Shown: piece by piece, positions 1 through 9,124 of the stretch
Position numbering within the stretch: the first letter of the stretch is position 1
Layout of the letters: each line of letters opens with the position of its first letter
Source of the DNA: Vibrio splendidus
GTDB taxonomy: Bacteria > Pseudomonadota > Gammaproteobacteria > Enterobacterales > Vibrionaceae
Direction of reading: 5' to 3'
DNA length: 64,000 nucleotides
Assembly (NCBI RefSeq): GCF_001557875.1
Contig: NZ_LNRF01000001.1
Span: forward strand, 620,001-684,000
The notes under the pieces: generated by a model
Seen by the model: only the letters and a program-made list of their open reading frames with translations
Database searches by the model: none
Told to the model about the DNA's origin: nothing
Position numbers and translations under genes: made by a program

Positions 1-757
1 TCAACAAGATACCGAAATCGATAGTGCGTCAGCCAAAGACATGATGGAATATTTCGTGTCAGGCAATACAGAATTAACCCTCGAAGAGATTCGTGACAAT
101 GTGGCACAGCACTACGAGCAATCACAAGCAGTAGTGGTCGATGAAGCATTGTTCGCAAAGTACCTTGAGTACAAGTCGGCACTGACAGCATTGGATGTTC
201 AATTCGACAACACATCAATATCCGCAGAGGACCTACGCGCGCTGAATCAAGCGTTGCTCGATCTCCAATCTCAATTTTTCAGTGAGAGCGAGGTAAGTAT
301 TCTATTTACCCATGACAACAGAATGAGGGAAATTGCCTTAGAAAAGTTACTTTTGAAGCAGGAGGGATTAGAGGATGAAGAATACCAACAAAGACTCGAA
401 TCTTATCTATCTGAGCAACCCGATTATGTTCAGTCGAGTCATCAGAATCAGGTGTTACTCCAACAGCTCTCTAGCTCTGAACGCCTCGATGAGCAGGGTA
501 AATATTTAAAGAGAAGCGAACTCGTTGGTGAAGAAGCAACCCAAAGACTCGAAGCGCTTGATAAGCAAAGGGCGGACTTTGAAGGTTCGTTAGAGGTTTA
601 TTTTACAGAGCGAAATGACATCTTGAGTGATTCAGTTCTGTCGACCACTGAGAAACAAGAGACTATCGCACGGCTTCGGAGTATGTACTTTCAGCCAGAG
701 CAACTTCGAAGAGTGGAAGCGATTGAAAGGATCAGAGCTGCTGAGTCTAGTCAGTGA
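1..757 (+). CDS. Lipase chaperone (lipase-specific foldase), 3' part
   Basis: This is the C-terminal ~250 residues of a lipase-specific foldase (Lif/LifO family), an inner-membrane-anchored periplasmic chaperone that folds a secreted triacylglycerol lipase before type II export. The frame is open to the left edge, so the N-terminal membrane anchor lies outside the window; the methionine pair at base 41 is internal. The visible part is highly charged and helical, rich in Glu, Gln, Leu and Arg, with the repeated helix pattern of the family and an end resembling its C-terminal signature (FQPEQLRRVEAIERI). In Vibrio the lipase gene normally sits just upstream, which cannot be checked here. The stop TGA is at 755-757. 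Family assignment is fairly sure; the partner lipase is inferred. Confidence 0.8.
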   Translation, partial: QQDTEIDSASAKDMMEYFVSGNTELTLEEIRDNVAQHYEQSQAVVVDEALFAKYLEYKSALTALDVQFDNTSISAEDLRALNQALLDLQSQFFSESEVSILFTHDNRMREIALEKLLLKQEGLEDEEYQQRLESYLSEQPDYVQSSHQNQVLLQQLSSSERLDEQGKYLKRSELVGEEATQRLEALDKQRADFEGSLEVYFTERNDILSDSVLSTTEKQETIARLRSMYFQPEQLRRVEAIERIRAAESSQ

Positions 758-769
758 TGTCTGGCGCAC

Positions 770-803
770 AAAAAAGCCAACTACTGATGATTCAATAGTT
801 GGC
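770..803 (-). terminator. Rho-independent terminator of the MCP gene
   Basis: An 8-bp stem GCCAACTA (776-783) / TAGTTGGC (796-803) is followed on the minus strand by a run of six U (770-775). It fits as terminator of the minus-strand MCP ending at 883 and may also stop the convergent foldase transcript. Confidence 0.75.
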
Positions 804-882
804 CTAACAGTATTTAAGACAGTTACTGCAATTTATACATGCAAAGTAAGCACTTACATCTTAAGTTTTTATACCTTTAGCT

Positions 883-2526
883 TTATACCTTAAAGTAATC
901 CAACTGCTGTTTCTGCTGCTCGGCTAGGTTAGATAGCTCGTGGCTTGCTGCTGCTGCTTGAGTAATGCCGGTGACGTTTTGGCTTACTAGGCTGTAGATG
1001 TTCGAGATATTACGGTTGATATCTGAGGTTACTTGGCTTTGTTCTTCGGCTGCAGAGGCTACTTGAGTGTTAATCTCTGTCATGTCCGTTACCGAGTTAG
1101 CAATGCCTGAAAGCGCTGCGCTTACTTCACCTGCAAGAGTTTGGTTGTGCTCCAGCATAGCCAGTGAGCTGCTCATGCTTTCATTGGCGTTACCCGATTG
1201 AACCTGCAAACCTTCAATGATGGTTTGGATCTCTTTGGTTGAATCTTGGGTGCGTGCTGCCAGCATTCGAACTTCATCAGCTACAACTGCGAAACCACGA
1301 CCGCTTTCACCTGCTCGAGCGGCTTCGATTGCTGCATTAAGCGCAAGCAGGTTGGTTTGTTCAGAGATACTTTGAATAACCTCAATCACTTTACCAATCT
1401 GTTCAGAGTGCTCTTTTAGTGTACCCACAACGTTCGCAGCTTCGCTAAGCTGAATCGCCATTTGTTCATTCGCTTGGTTGCTTTCATTGAATAAGCTCAT
1501 GCTGTGCGTTGCCATCTCGTCCGCTTGCTTAGAAGCTGAATCGGCTTGTACTGCATTCTCATTAACGTGCGATGCGGTGCTCTCAAGTTGGTTCACAGCA
1601 GAAGCAACTTGCTCTACTTCTTGCTTCTCTTGATCTGAGTTAGCGCTTGACTGTGTCATTACTGCCGCTAGTTCTGTCGACGCAGAAGCCACTTCGATAC
1701 TGATTCGAGACAGCGAACTTACCGTGTCTCGTAGTTGTTCAATAGATTGGTTTACATCTTGTGCAAGGCGCGAGATTTCGTTGTCGCCATACTCTTCGGC
1801 TTTAACCAGCAGGTTACCTTTTGCTACTTCGCGCATGGTTGCTTGAATATTGCTGATTGGTTTAACAATGATGCCTGCAAGCGTCCAGCTGATGACTAAT
1901 GCGATAGAAAGAATCGCTAGTAGGGCAATGGTCGCCGTATCCAGTGTGCTGGTGTGTTGCTGTCCGTTGATGTCGACCTCTTGAGTCGCAAGCAAGTTCA
2001 GCTTCTTAGACAGAGTGTTGATCGCTTGCACCATTTCATTACCCGCGTGACGGTATTGGTCGATTGCAGTCTGGTAGCGGTTTTCAAAATCTGAAGGGAG
2101 TGATGCATCGCCGTGTTTCACTCTTAATAGAGGAAGCATGGTGGCTCGAGAAAAGTCGACATAATGATTCATCGCCTTGGTCATTGCCGCTACTTCATCT
2201 TGCATGCCTGGCACTGTGTCTAATGAATTTAGTAGGCGAGTATTTTGGTCGCGTTTTTGATTTAGCATTTCGACCAGTGTTTTAACGTCGTCAGGATTAA
2301 ACAAGCTGTAGATCGCTTTGATACGCATGCCGTAGCTGTTATCGACGATTTCGCTGAGTTCTTCTTTATGTAAGATTAATTGGTCTGTTGCTGTTGATAC
2401 ATCTTTAAAAGCATTTTCCAGTTTGTCACCACCGATAATGACACCCGTCAAAAGTAATACGACGGAAAAGAGTACTGGAATAAGAATTTGTATTTTGATT
2501 GATAAGCCACTGAGAAGTTGGCGCAT
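883..2526 (-). CDS. Methyl-accepting chemotaxis protein
   Basis: This 547-residue chemoreceptor has a first membrane segment at about residues 12-33, a periplasmic helical (four-helix-bundle-like) sensor of ~165 residues, a second membrane segment at ~199-221, then HAMP and a long coiled-coil signalling domain. The kinase-contacting hairpin tip, with the invariant core [16 protein letters not shown], lies near residues 390-410. It ends YFKV, without an NWETF-type CheR tether. It should be an inner-membrane receptor controlling CheA; the ligand is unknown. It is monocistronic, ends in its own terminator at 770-803, and diverges from pstS across ~460 bp. In V. cholerae chromosome II an MCP gene sits near pst too (recalled, not checked), so phosphate-linked control is a possibility only. 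Confidence 0.93.
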   Translation of the reverse strand: MRQLLSGLSIKIQILIPVLFSVVLLLTGVIIGGDKLENAFKDVSTATDQLILHKEELSEIVDNSYGMRIKAIYSLFNPDDVKTLVEMLNQKRDQNTRLLNSLDTVPGMQDEVAAMTKAMNHYVDFSRATMLPLLRVKHGDASLPSDFENRYQTAIDQYRHAGNEMVQAINTLSKKLNLLATQEVDINGQQHTSTLDTATIALLAILSIALVISWTLAGIIVKPISNIQATMREVAKGNLLVKAEEYGDNEISRLAQDVNQSIEQLRDTVSSLSRISIEVASASTELAAVMTQSSANSDQEKQEVEQVASAVNQLESTASHVNENAVQADSASKQADEMATHSMSLFNESNQANEQMAIQLSEAANVVGTLKEHSEQIGKVIEVIQSISEQTNLLALNAAIEAARAGESGRGFAVVADEVRMLAARTQDSTKEIQTIIEGLQVQSGNANESMSSSLAMLEHNQTLAGEVSAALSGIANSVTDMTEINTQVASAAEEQSQVTSDINRNISNIYSLVSQNVTGITQAAAASHELSNLAEQQKQQLDYFKV

Positions 2527-2992
2527 GTAATGTCCCTCTTTGAATAAAAGAAATAGATGAGAATTATTATTATTAGAATTAGTTGGCGATTCTAACTAAT
2601 GAGACTGATAATTCAATCAATAATAGATTCGATTTAGATATATGCGATAGGTATTTGATAAGCATTGATTATTTATCGTTCAATCCAGGGTTTTAACCTT
2701 TTTAAAGGTAAGGCTAATAAGTGGTGAACTCGACAAGTAGGACGTAAAGATAAACAGTGATTGTTAATTGAGCGGGTTGTTTTAATTTGGTTGGAATAAA
2801 TACTTAGTGCTTATAGAACAAGGCAATGTATTGCTTTGAGGGCATCTAATAGAGGAAAAATAAGAAAATAAATTGCAGTTGTCATATAGGCTTCAATTTA
2901 GTGAAACACAACTGTCACATTCGGATTCTAAAGTGGGCACCGTTCAAGCAAACACAACATTACGGCAATTACGCCACTAAAGGAAATTTGTG
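2527..2992. other. Intergenic region MCP / pstS
   Basis: These 466 AT-rich bases separate the divergent MCP and pstS genes. No convincing ORF is seen. The part nearest pstS carries the Pho-box-like repeats described separately; the rest presumably holds the MCP promoter. Confidence 0.6.
2879..2921 (+). promoter_or_regulatory. Pho-box-like PhoB site before pstS
   Basis: TTGTCATA at 2879-2886 and CTGTCACA at 2912-2919 match the PhoB half-site CTGTCAT/C. They lie 75-115 bp upstream of the pstS start, a normal place for a Pho promoter. Their 33-bp distance is three 11-bp Pho-box repeats, but the intervening repeats are weak. Assignment rests on motif plus the downstream genes. Confidence 0.45.
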
Positions 2993-3814
2993 ATGAAAAA
3001 GACAGTTATCGGTGCAATCGCACTACTAGGCGCTCTAACAGTGAATACAGCTTCAGCTAAAGAAACTATCTCTGTAGTTGGCTCTAACAGTGCTTCTCCA
3101 CTGGTTGAAGTTTTTGCAGAAACCTACATGAATAAAGGCGAACCAGTGTTCATCGAAATTCAAGCTCCAGGCTCTTCTGCAGGCATCAAAGCAGCAAAAA
3201 ATGGAAGTGCTGACCTTGGTATCTCTTCTCGTGACCTTAAAGAAGAAGAGAAAACAGCTGACCTGAAAGAGCTAGTTATCGCTCGTGACGGTATCGCAGT
3301 TGTTGTTAACCCAAATAACGAAGTATCTGCTCTTACAGCTGAGCAAATCACTTCAATCTACAAAGGCGACATCACTAACTGGAAAGATGTTGGTGGTGCA
3401 GATAAGCCAATCGTAGCAATCACTCGTGATACGGCATCTGGTACACGTGGTGCATTCGAAGACATCATGAAGCTTAAGAAGAAGATCGGCGATAAGAAAG
3501 TATCGGCTATCTCTCAGCGTGCACAAGTTGCAAACGGTAACGGCGCACTTAAAGTTTCTGTCGCAAGCAACCCATACGCTATCGGCTTTATCTCTCTAGG
3601 TACAGTTGACGAATCTGTTCAAGCTCTAACTATCGACGGCGCTGCTGCGACTGTAGACAACGTTAAGAACGGTTCTTACAAAGTTGCTCGTCCATTCCTA
3701 GTTCTTTACAAAGCCGGCGCTCCAACAGCTGAAACTCAACAATTCCTAGACTGGATGGTTGCAGATGAAGCTCAAGCTATCGCTGGTAAGAAAGGCTACA
3801 TCACAGTTAACTAA
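2993..3814 (+). CDS. pstS: Phosphate ABC transporter, periplasmic phosphate-binding protein
   Basis: PstS captures inorganic phosphate in the periplasm and delivers it to PstCAB. The 273-residue protein has a Sec signal peptide ending about ...NTASA-KE at residue 22-24. It carries phosphate-binding loops of the family: GSNSASPLVE near the mature N-terminus, GSSAGIKAA, and TRDTASGTRGAFE in the second lobe. It belongs to the shorter PstS class, smaller than the 346-residue E. coli protein. I take ATG 2993 as start, with AGGA at 2981-2984 as ribosome binding site; a GTG at 2990 is directly in frame before it. It is first in pstSCAB, behind Pho-like boxes and followed by an intercistronic hairpin that probably lowers expression of the membrane components. 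Confidence 0.95.
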   Translation: MKKTVIGAIALLGALTVNTASAKETISVVGSNSASPLVEVFAETYMNKGEPVFIEIQAPGSSAGIKAAKNGSADLGISSRDLKEEEKTADLKELVIARDGIAVVVNPNNEVSALTAEQITSIYKGDITNWKDVGGADKPIVAITRDTASGTRGAFEDIMKLKKKIGDKKVSAISQRAQVANGNGALKVSVASNPYAIGFISLGTVDESVQALTIDGAAATVDNVKNGSYKVARPFLVLYKAGAPTAETQQFLDWMVADEAQAIAGKKGYITVN

Positions 3815-3840
3815 TCTTAACTGACTCAATCTTAATTATT

Positions 3841-3868
3841 GCTCAGCCTGCTTTAGGCTGAGCCTTTT
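3841..3868 (+). terminator. Intercistronic hairpin / partial terminator between pstS and pstC
   Basis: A perfect 9-bp stem GCTCAGCCT (3841-3849) / AGGCTGAGC (3855-3863) with a 5-nt loop is followed by a U-rich tract CUUUUCUUU. Inside an operon this likely acts as an attenuator and 3' end stabiliser, giving more PstS than PstCAB. Confidence 0.7.
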
Positions 3869-3925
3869 CTTTCAACTTTGTTTATTTCGAGCTCTTATTG
3901 AGCCACAAAGTTTGAGATTTTATAT

Positions 3926-4855
3926 ATGACCATCGCAAATAGTGAAAAGCTTATGAATACTGAAGCGACTCAAATCAACAAGCCAAGTCTACGTGCTAAG
4001 AAGCGCATCGACTGGAGAGAAAGAATCTTCCACGGCTTGTTCTTATCGAGTGCTGTAATCGGCATCGTATCACTAGCCGTTATCGCTTACTTTATCGTTG
4101 CAGAGAGTATACCTGCATTCCAAGAGGCCGGTGTTTCTGGAATCGTTCTGGGTGTTGATTGGTTACCTCCAGCTCTATTCGGTGTTGCAACCATGATTGT
4201 TGCATCGATTGTTTCGACACTTGGAGCTGTAGTTGTTGGTGTACCGGTAGGTGTATTAACCGCTATTTTTATTGCTGAGATTGCTCCAAAACGTCTTGCA
4301 GATATTATTCGACCAGCAGTTGAGCTTCTCGCGGGTATCCCGTCGGTAGTTTACGGCTTCTTTGGTCTAGTAATTATCGTTCCAATGATTCAGAACATTT
4401 TCCAAGTACCAGCAGGTAACACTATCCTGGCGGGTATCATTGTTCTAGGTATTATGATTCTTCCTACCGTGATCACGGTTTCTGAAACTTCGATTCGTGC
4501 TGTACCTCGTACATACAAAGAAGGTTCACTTGCACTGGGTGCTTCGAAAATCTACACGATTTTTAAGCTACTGGTTCCTGCTGCACGTTCAGGCATTATG
4601 ACTGGTGTGATTTTGGGTATCGGTCGTGCACTTGGCGAAACGATGGCAATCATCATGGTTATGGGTAATGCGCCAGCAATGCCAGAAGGTATTTTGGATT
4701 CTGCTCGTACGCTAACAGCAAACATTGCAATTGAAATGTCTTACGCAAGTGGCGTTCACGCTAACGCACTGTACGCAACAGGTGTTGTACTTCTAGTGTT
4801 CATCATGATGTTAAATGGTGCTCTACTTTATCTTAACCGTGAAAAAGCGAAGTAG
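3926..4855 (+). CDS. pstC: Phosphate ABC transporter permease PstC
   Basis: PstC is one of two inner-membrane permeases of the high-affinity phosphate importer. The 309-residue protein has a basic cytoplasmic N-terminus, a first membrane helix at about residues 34-56, and five further helices. The ABC-permease coupling (EAA) loop is visible as YKEGSLALGASKIYTIFK, and the family signature AELLAGIPSVVYGFFG-like segment is present. ATG 3926 is used; ATG 3953 is an in-frame alternative. It lies 111 bp after pstS and 15 bp before pstA. Confidence 0.95.
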   Translation: MTIANSEKLMNTEATQINKPSLRAKKRIDWRERIFHGLFLSSAVIGIVSLAVIAYFIVAESIPAFQEAGVSGIVLGVDWLPPALFGVATMIVASIVSTLGAVVVGVPVGVLTAIFIAEIAPKRLADIIRPAVELLAGIPSVVYGFFGLVIIVPMIQNIFQVPAGNTILAGIIVLGIMILPTVITVSETSIRAVPRTYKEGSLALGASKIYTIFKLLVPAARSGIMTGVILGIGRALGETMAIIMVMGNAPAMPEGILDSARTLTANIAIEMSYASGVHANALYATGVVLLVFIMMLNGALLYLNREKAK

Positions 4856-4870
4856 GCGAGGATAAGTAAT

Positions 4871-5734
4871 ATGGATCGCGTAAAACTAAAACAAGCACGT
4901 CAAACCAAAGATAACATCCTAAAAGGTTTTATCTGGGCAGCTGCGGCTGTAACCGTTGGTTTCTTATTCTGGATTATTTGGTATATCCTATCGAACGGTC
5001 TGCAATACGTAGATTGGAACTTCATTAGTGACGATTACACTCGTACTGGTGAAGAGCGTGGTATTTTCCCAATGATCATCGCCACGATCTACATGGTAAT
5101 TGCATCGATTGCGGTAGCCGCGCCTCTAGGCATCATGACGGCGATATACCTAACTGAATATGCGAAAGTAGGTAGTCGATTGGTGAAAGTGATTCGATTC
5201 TGTACTGAGTCGCTAGCGGGTATCCCATCGATTATCTTTGGTCTGTTCGGTATGACCTTCTTTGTTTCGATTCTTGGTCTCGGCTTCTCGATTTTGTCGG
5301 GTGCATTAACGCTAAGTATCCTGATTCTTCCTGTAATTATTCGTACTACAGAAGAAGCATTGATGGCTGTACCACAAACTTATCGTGAAGGCTCATACGG
5401 CCTTGGCGCTTCAAAAATCTACACTATCTGGCGTTTGATCTTACCAAGCGCAATGCCAGGTATCTTAACTTCGGTCATTCTTAGTATTGGTCGTGTAATT
5501 GGCGAATCAGCACCTGTATTTTTAACAGCAGGTATGGTGGCACGTGTTCCTGAGTCGGTATTCGATTCTGGCCGTACACTAACGGTTCACCTATATAAGC
5601 TGACAACAGAGCTATTTACTATCGACGAGTGGAACCAAGCCTACGGCACGGCGACAGTCCTAATCGTACTGGTTCTCTTGATCAACATGGTTACAAAACT
5701 GATTGCGAGACGCTTCAACACGGCAACTTACTAA
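4871..5734 (+). CDS. pstA: Phosphate ABC transporter permease PstA
   Basis: PstA is the second permease subunit pairing with PstC. The 287-residue protein shows six hydrophobic segments, the signature ESLAGIPSIIFGLFG near residue 116, and the coupling loop YREGSYGLGASKIYTIWR that docks on PstB. The start ATG 4871 follows a good ribosome binding site (GAGGATAAG, 4858-4866). The near-identical signatures in PstC and PstA show the usual permease paralogy. Confidence 0.95.
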   Translation: MDRVKLKQARQTKDNILKGFIWAAAAVTVGFLFWIIWYILSNGLQYVDWNFISDDYTRTGEERGIFPMIIATIYMVIASIAVAAPLGIMTAIYLTEYAKVGSRLVKVIRFCTESLAGIPSIIFGLFGMTFFVSILGLGFSILSGALTLSILILPVIIRTTEEALMAVPQTYREGSYGLGASKIYTIWRLILPSAMPGILTSVILSIGRVIGESAPVFLTAGMVARVPESVFDSGRTLTVHLYKLTTELFTIDEWNQAYGTATVLIVLVLLINMVTKLIARRFNTATY

Positions 5735-5824
5735 GCTCATTAGCCGGCTCAATAATAAAGAGAGCCCCCGTGATAAAGAAAGCGTCAAGTTAGACACGAA
5801 TTTAAGAATTTAGAGATTACGAAC

Positions 5825-6574
5825 ATGAACAAATTTGATATTGAGAACCTAGATCTGTTTTACGGCGACAACCAAGCGCTTAAATCTATCAATCTGCCAA
5901 TTCCAACTCGTCAGGTTACGGCACTGATTGGTCCATCAGGTTGTGGTAAGTCAACGCTACTACGTTGCTTGAACCGCATGAATGACCTAATTGAAGGCGT
6001 TACTATCAAAGGTAAGCTGGATATGGATGGCACAAACATTTACGGCAATATTGATGTGGCTGACCTACGTATTCGTGTAGGCATGGTATTCCAAAAGCCA
6101 AACCCATTCCCAATGAGCATCTACGAGAACGTAGCTTATGGCTTACGTGCCCAAGGCATCAAAGACAAGAAGCACATTGATGAAGTAGTAGAAAGCTCAC
6201 TGCGCAGTGCAGCACTTTGGGACGAAGTAAAAGATCGTCTTAAAGCACACGCATTTGGCTTGTCTGGTGGTCAGCAACAACGTCTATGTATCGCTCGTAC
6301 AATTGCAATGGAACCGGATGTAATCCTGATGGATGAACCGACATCGGCTCTAGACCCAATCGCGACACACAAGATTGAAGAATTGATGGAAGACCTGAAG
6401 AAAGACTTCACTATCGTTATCGTAACGCACTCAATGCAGCAAGCGCGTCGTATTTCAGACCGTACTGCTTTCTTCCTAATGGGAGAGCTTGTAGAGCACA
6501 ACGAAACGAGTGTTATCTTCAGCGAGCCAAAAGATGATCGCACTAAAGGTTACGTAAATGGTGACTTTGGTTAA
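5825..6574 (+). CDS. pstB: Phosphate ABC transporter ATP-binding protein
   Basis: PstB is the ATPase energising PstCA. The 249-residue protein has Walker [10 protein letters not shown] at residues 36-44, the signature LSGGQQQR near residue 145, Walker [14 protein letters not shown], and the switch histidine in VTHSMQQ. The phosphate-importer hallmark [18 protein letters not shown] is present. It lies 90 bp after pstA with a weak ribosome binding site (GAGATTAC) and ends the operon. phoU, which often follows pstB, is absent; a terminator lies downstream. Confidence 0.96.
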   Translation: MNKFDIENLDLFYGDNQALKSINLPIPTRQVTALIGPSGCGKSTLLRCLNRMNDLIEGVTIKGKLDMDGTNIYGNIDVADLRIRVGMVFQKPNPFPMSIYENVAYGLRAQGIKDKKHIDEVVESSLRSAALWDEVKDRLKAHAFGLSGGQQQRLCIARTIAMEPDVILMDEPTSALDPIATHKIEELMEDLKKDFTIVIVTHSMQQARRISDRTAFFLMGELVEHNETSVIFSEPKDDRTKGYVNGDFG

Positions 6575-6693
6575 TTGATTATTTAAGTGCTGTTTTTGTC
6601 CTTTTAGCAAACCAGCGCGCTAACTGAAACGCAGGTTAGATAATCGATTTGACTTACAGAATTATCACTATAACTATAAGCGATGGAAGTTTT

Positions 6694-6719
6694 GCCCCAC
6701 TCTAATGTGGGGCTTTTTT
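6694..6719 (+). terminator. Rho-independent terminator of pstSCAB
   Basis: A GC-rich 7-bp stem GCCCCAC (6694-6700) / GTGGGGC (6707-6713) is followed by six T. It lies 120 bp after pstB and closes the pst operon. Confidence 0.88.
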
Positions 6720-6862
6720 ATGTTCTTAAAAAAGTCACAATGTCGATGAAATTTTGGGCAGAAAATCCCATTTTTGTCGTTCTTCTCATGCTTGTGATAA
6801 TGTTAAAAGTGAAATTGCGACCCGCTTAACATCTCATTTTTAGTTACATTGATTGCATATCA

Positions 6863-9055
6863 ATGCTTCGGTATTTTTGCTTCATTCTCAATAGCCAATG
6901 GACGGAAGCTGTGCCTGTTAAAGCCTTTGCAAAACAAATATCTGCTGCGCGCGACCATCGTTTATTGGCTGAATCTCTTTTTGACTATCTGGTTAAGGTA
7001 CTCGCTCCTCAAGGGATTGGAATATTTGCGGAACCGACGCCGGAGAGCGATTCGTTAGCGCTGTTCTCTTACGGCGAATTAACCTCGTTATCGAGTTATC
7101 CTTCCACATTTTGGCCTTGGGTTGCCCAGTTCGATACCGCGGACGGGGTGTTGCCTATGGCTATCAATACTTGTAAGTGGGAGCATATGAAGGTGCTCGG
7201 TGGAGAGTCATTCATCATGATGCTCGATAATGCGCCTGCCTGCAGAACTTATTTAATTGTTCAAAATTGCAGTGCTGAACAGATAAACCAAACTTTCGAT
7301 CAAGATCTTGATGTTCTCCAACTCGCCGCAGCCCGCTGGCAATGCGTTCGTGCAGAAAAGAACGCTGCTATCGAGATTAAGCATCGGGATACCCGAGAGG
7401 CGCAGTACCTGGATGAAATTAAGCTTCGCGAATTGTTTGTAGAGAACATGAAGTTAGTACATCAGGTAGCGTTAGAGCTATCGAACCCAGAATCTTTAGA
7501 CGCACTCTATAAAGCGTCAGTAGAAGCTGTACGTGACCGCTTAGGCTTTGATCGTGCGATCTTTATGTTGCTTGATATGAAAAAGCGTTGCTTTAGTGGA
7601 ACTTACGGCACTGATGAACTGGGAAAAACCAACAGCGAACATCATACTCAATACGACTTACATCAGCTTGAAGCGGAATATATAGAGGCTCTGTCTGACA
7701 ACCACACCAACTTGGTTATTATTGAACAAGCGCCTCTATACACTGAAGGCAAAGTGGTTGGACAGGGTTGGAATGGTATGTTGATCTTACGAGAAGGGGA
7801 TAAACCTGTCGGCTGGATCGCCATGGACAACTACATTCACCGCTCGCCAATCACCAATTACCAAAAGCAGATGCTTGAATCGTTCGGCTCTCTGCTTTCT
7901 CAAATCTACATTCGTAAACGCCAAGAACAGAACATACGTATGCTGCACTCGAGTATGGTTGAGTTGTCTCGCTGTGATAGTGTCAGTGAAGTGTGTAAGT
8001 CTGCAGTAAGTTTTGCTATTCAGCACTTAGGCATCGACCGATTGGCGGTTTTCCTTACCGATAAGAACTGTAGCTACATGCAAGGTACATGGGGTACCGA
8101 TATTAAAGGTGACATTGTTGATGAATCCTACTATCGCTCTGAGCTGGTGGAACGTGACATTGTCGCCGCGGCTCGTGCTTGCCCTAACCAAGTTGCATTT
8201 GAAGAGTCGGTCCCTATTTATCACGATTTCAATATTGTCGGAGTCGGTTGGACGGCTATGACGATGCTCACCACCAATACGGGGGAGCCGATTGCGTTTA
8301 TTGCCGCTGATAACTTGCTAACACGCAGCCCTTTAACTTCTCAATTGCGCGAAGTGATTCGTATCTTTGCTTCTAGTCTCGCTGAGGTGCTGCAAAGAAC
8401 CATGGCTCAAGAGGAGCTGAAAAAGCTCAATGAAACGCTTGAACAAGAGGTCAGCAAACGCACTCAAGAGCTAGAGTTGGCTAATGAGCAATTGGATATC
8501 ATTTCTAAACTAGACCCGCTGACGCGTCTTGGAAATCGTCGTATGTTGTCTCAGGTTTTAGATGATCTCAATTGTGATGATCAAGGGGCATTTGCCACAG
8601 AGTATGAAGTCACGTTTGGACTGATTCTTGTCGACCTTGATCACTTTGGTTTGTACAACAGCGTTTATGGTCATACGGAAGGTGACGCAGCTTTACGCAC
8701 GATAGGTAAGGTACTGAATAACCATGTTTACAGTGAGCAAGAGACTTTCTGTCGTATTGGGGGAGAAGAGTTTATGTTGTTGATGATTGGCACTAATCAT
8801 TCTGAAACTAAACAGCGTGCCGAGTCGATCAGAAAGTGCATTGAAGAGGCAAAAATCCTACATTGTGAAAGTAGCACAAGCCCGTATTTAACCGCATCCG
8901 TTGGCTATGCCTCGATAACTTCTGACCAGCACCAGTTCGATTTTGATTTGTTGTATGGCAAGGCAGATAAAGCCTTGTATCAAGCCAAAGACTCAGGGAG
9001 AAATCGGATCGTTTCTGCGTTAAAACGCAAAAAGGTTACTGCCTCTCTTTCTTAA
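6863..9055 (+). CDS. GAF-GAF-GGDEF diguanylate cyclase
   Basis: This predicted diguanylate cyclase should make cyclic di-GMP from two GTP. The 730-residue protein has two related GAF-type sensory domains (about residues 185-350 and 365-510; note the paired phrases GFDRAIFML/GIDRLAVFL and WNGMLIL/WTAMTML), a short coiled coil (~512-548), and a C-terminal GGDEF domain (~555-725). The catalytic loop is GGEEF at 633-637, an active form. No membrane segment is seen, so it is probably cytosolic. ATG 6863 has no Shine-Dalgarno; GTG 6911 after GGAAG is a plausible alternative start. It follows the pst terminator and ends at a terminator shared with batD. V. cholerae has a GGDEF gene (cdgA) after pstB, as I recall; orthology is not verified. 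Confidence 0.88.
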   Translation: MLRYFCFILNSQWTEAVPVKAFAKQISAARDHRLLAESLFDYLVKVLAPQGIGIFAEPTPESDSLALFSYGELTSLSSYPSTFWPWVAQFDTADGVLPMAINTCKWEHMKVLGGESFIMMLDNAPACRTYLIVQNCSAEQINQTFDQDLDVLQLAAARWQCVRAEKNAAIEIKHRDTREAQYLDEIKLRELFVENMKLVHQVALELSNPESLDALYKASVEAVRDRLGFDRAIFMLLDMKKRCFSGTYGTDELGKTNSEHHTQYDLHQLEAEYIEALSDNHTNLVIIEQAPLYTEGKVVGQGWNGMLILREGDKPVGWIAMDNYIHRSPITNYQKQMLESFGSLLSQIYIRKRQEQNIRMLHSSMVELSRCDSVSEVCKSAVSFAIQHLGIDRLAVFLTDKNCSYMQGTWGTDIKGDIVDESYYRSELVERDIVAAARACPNQVAFEESVPIYHDFNIVGVGWTAMTMLTTNTGEPIAFIAADNLLTRSPLTSQLREVIRIFASSLAEVLQRTMAQEELKKLNETLEQEVSKRTQELELANEQLDIISKLDPLTRLGNRRMLSQVLDDLNCDDQGAFATEYEVTFGLILVDLDHFGLYNSVYGHTEGDAALRTIGKVLNNHVYSEQETFCRIGGEEFMLLMIGTNHSETKQRAESIRKCIEEAKILHCESSTSPYLTASVGYASITSDQHQFDFDLLYGKADKALYQAKDSGRNRIVSALKRKKVTASLS

Positions 9056-9060
9056 AATAA

Positions 9061-9092
9061 AGGCCGTTGTTCTCCATATGATCAACGGCCTT
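9061..9092. terminator. Bidirectional terminator between the GGDEF gene and batD
   Basis: The stem AGGCCGTTG (9061-9069) / CAACGGCCT (9083-9091) is flanked by A-rich sequence on the left and T-rich sequence on the right, so it can end the plus-strand GGDEF transcript and the convergent Bat operon. Confidence 0.72.
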
Positions 9093-9124
9093 TGTGCTTT
9101 ACTACTTTGGACGAACTGTTTCGA

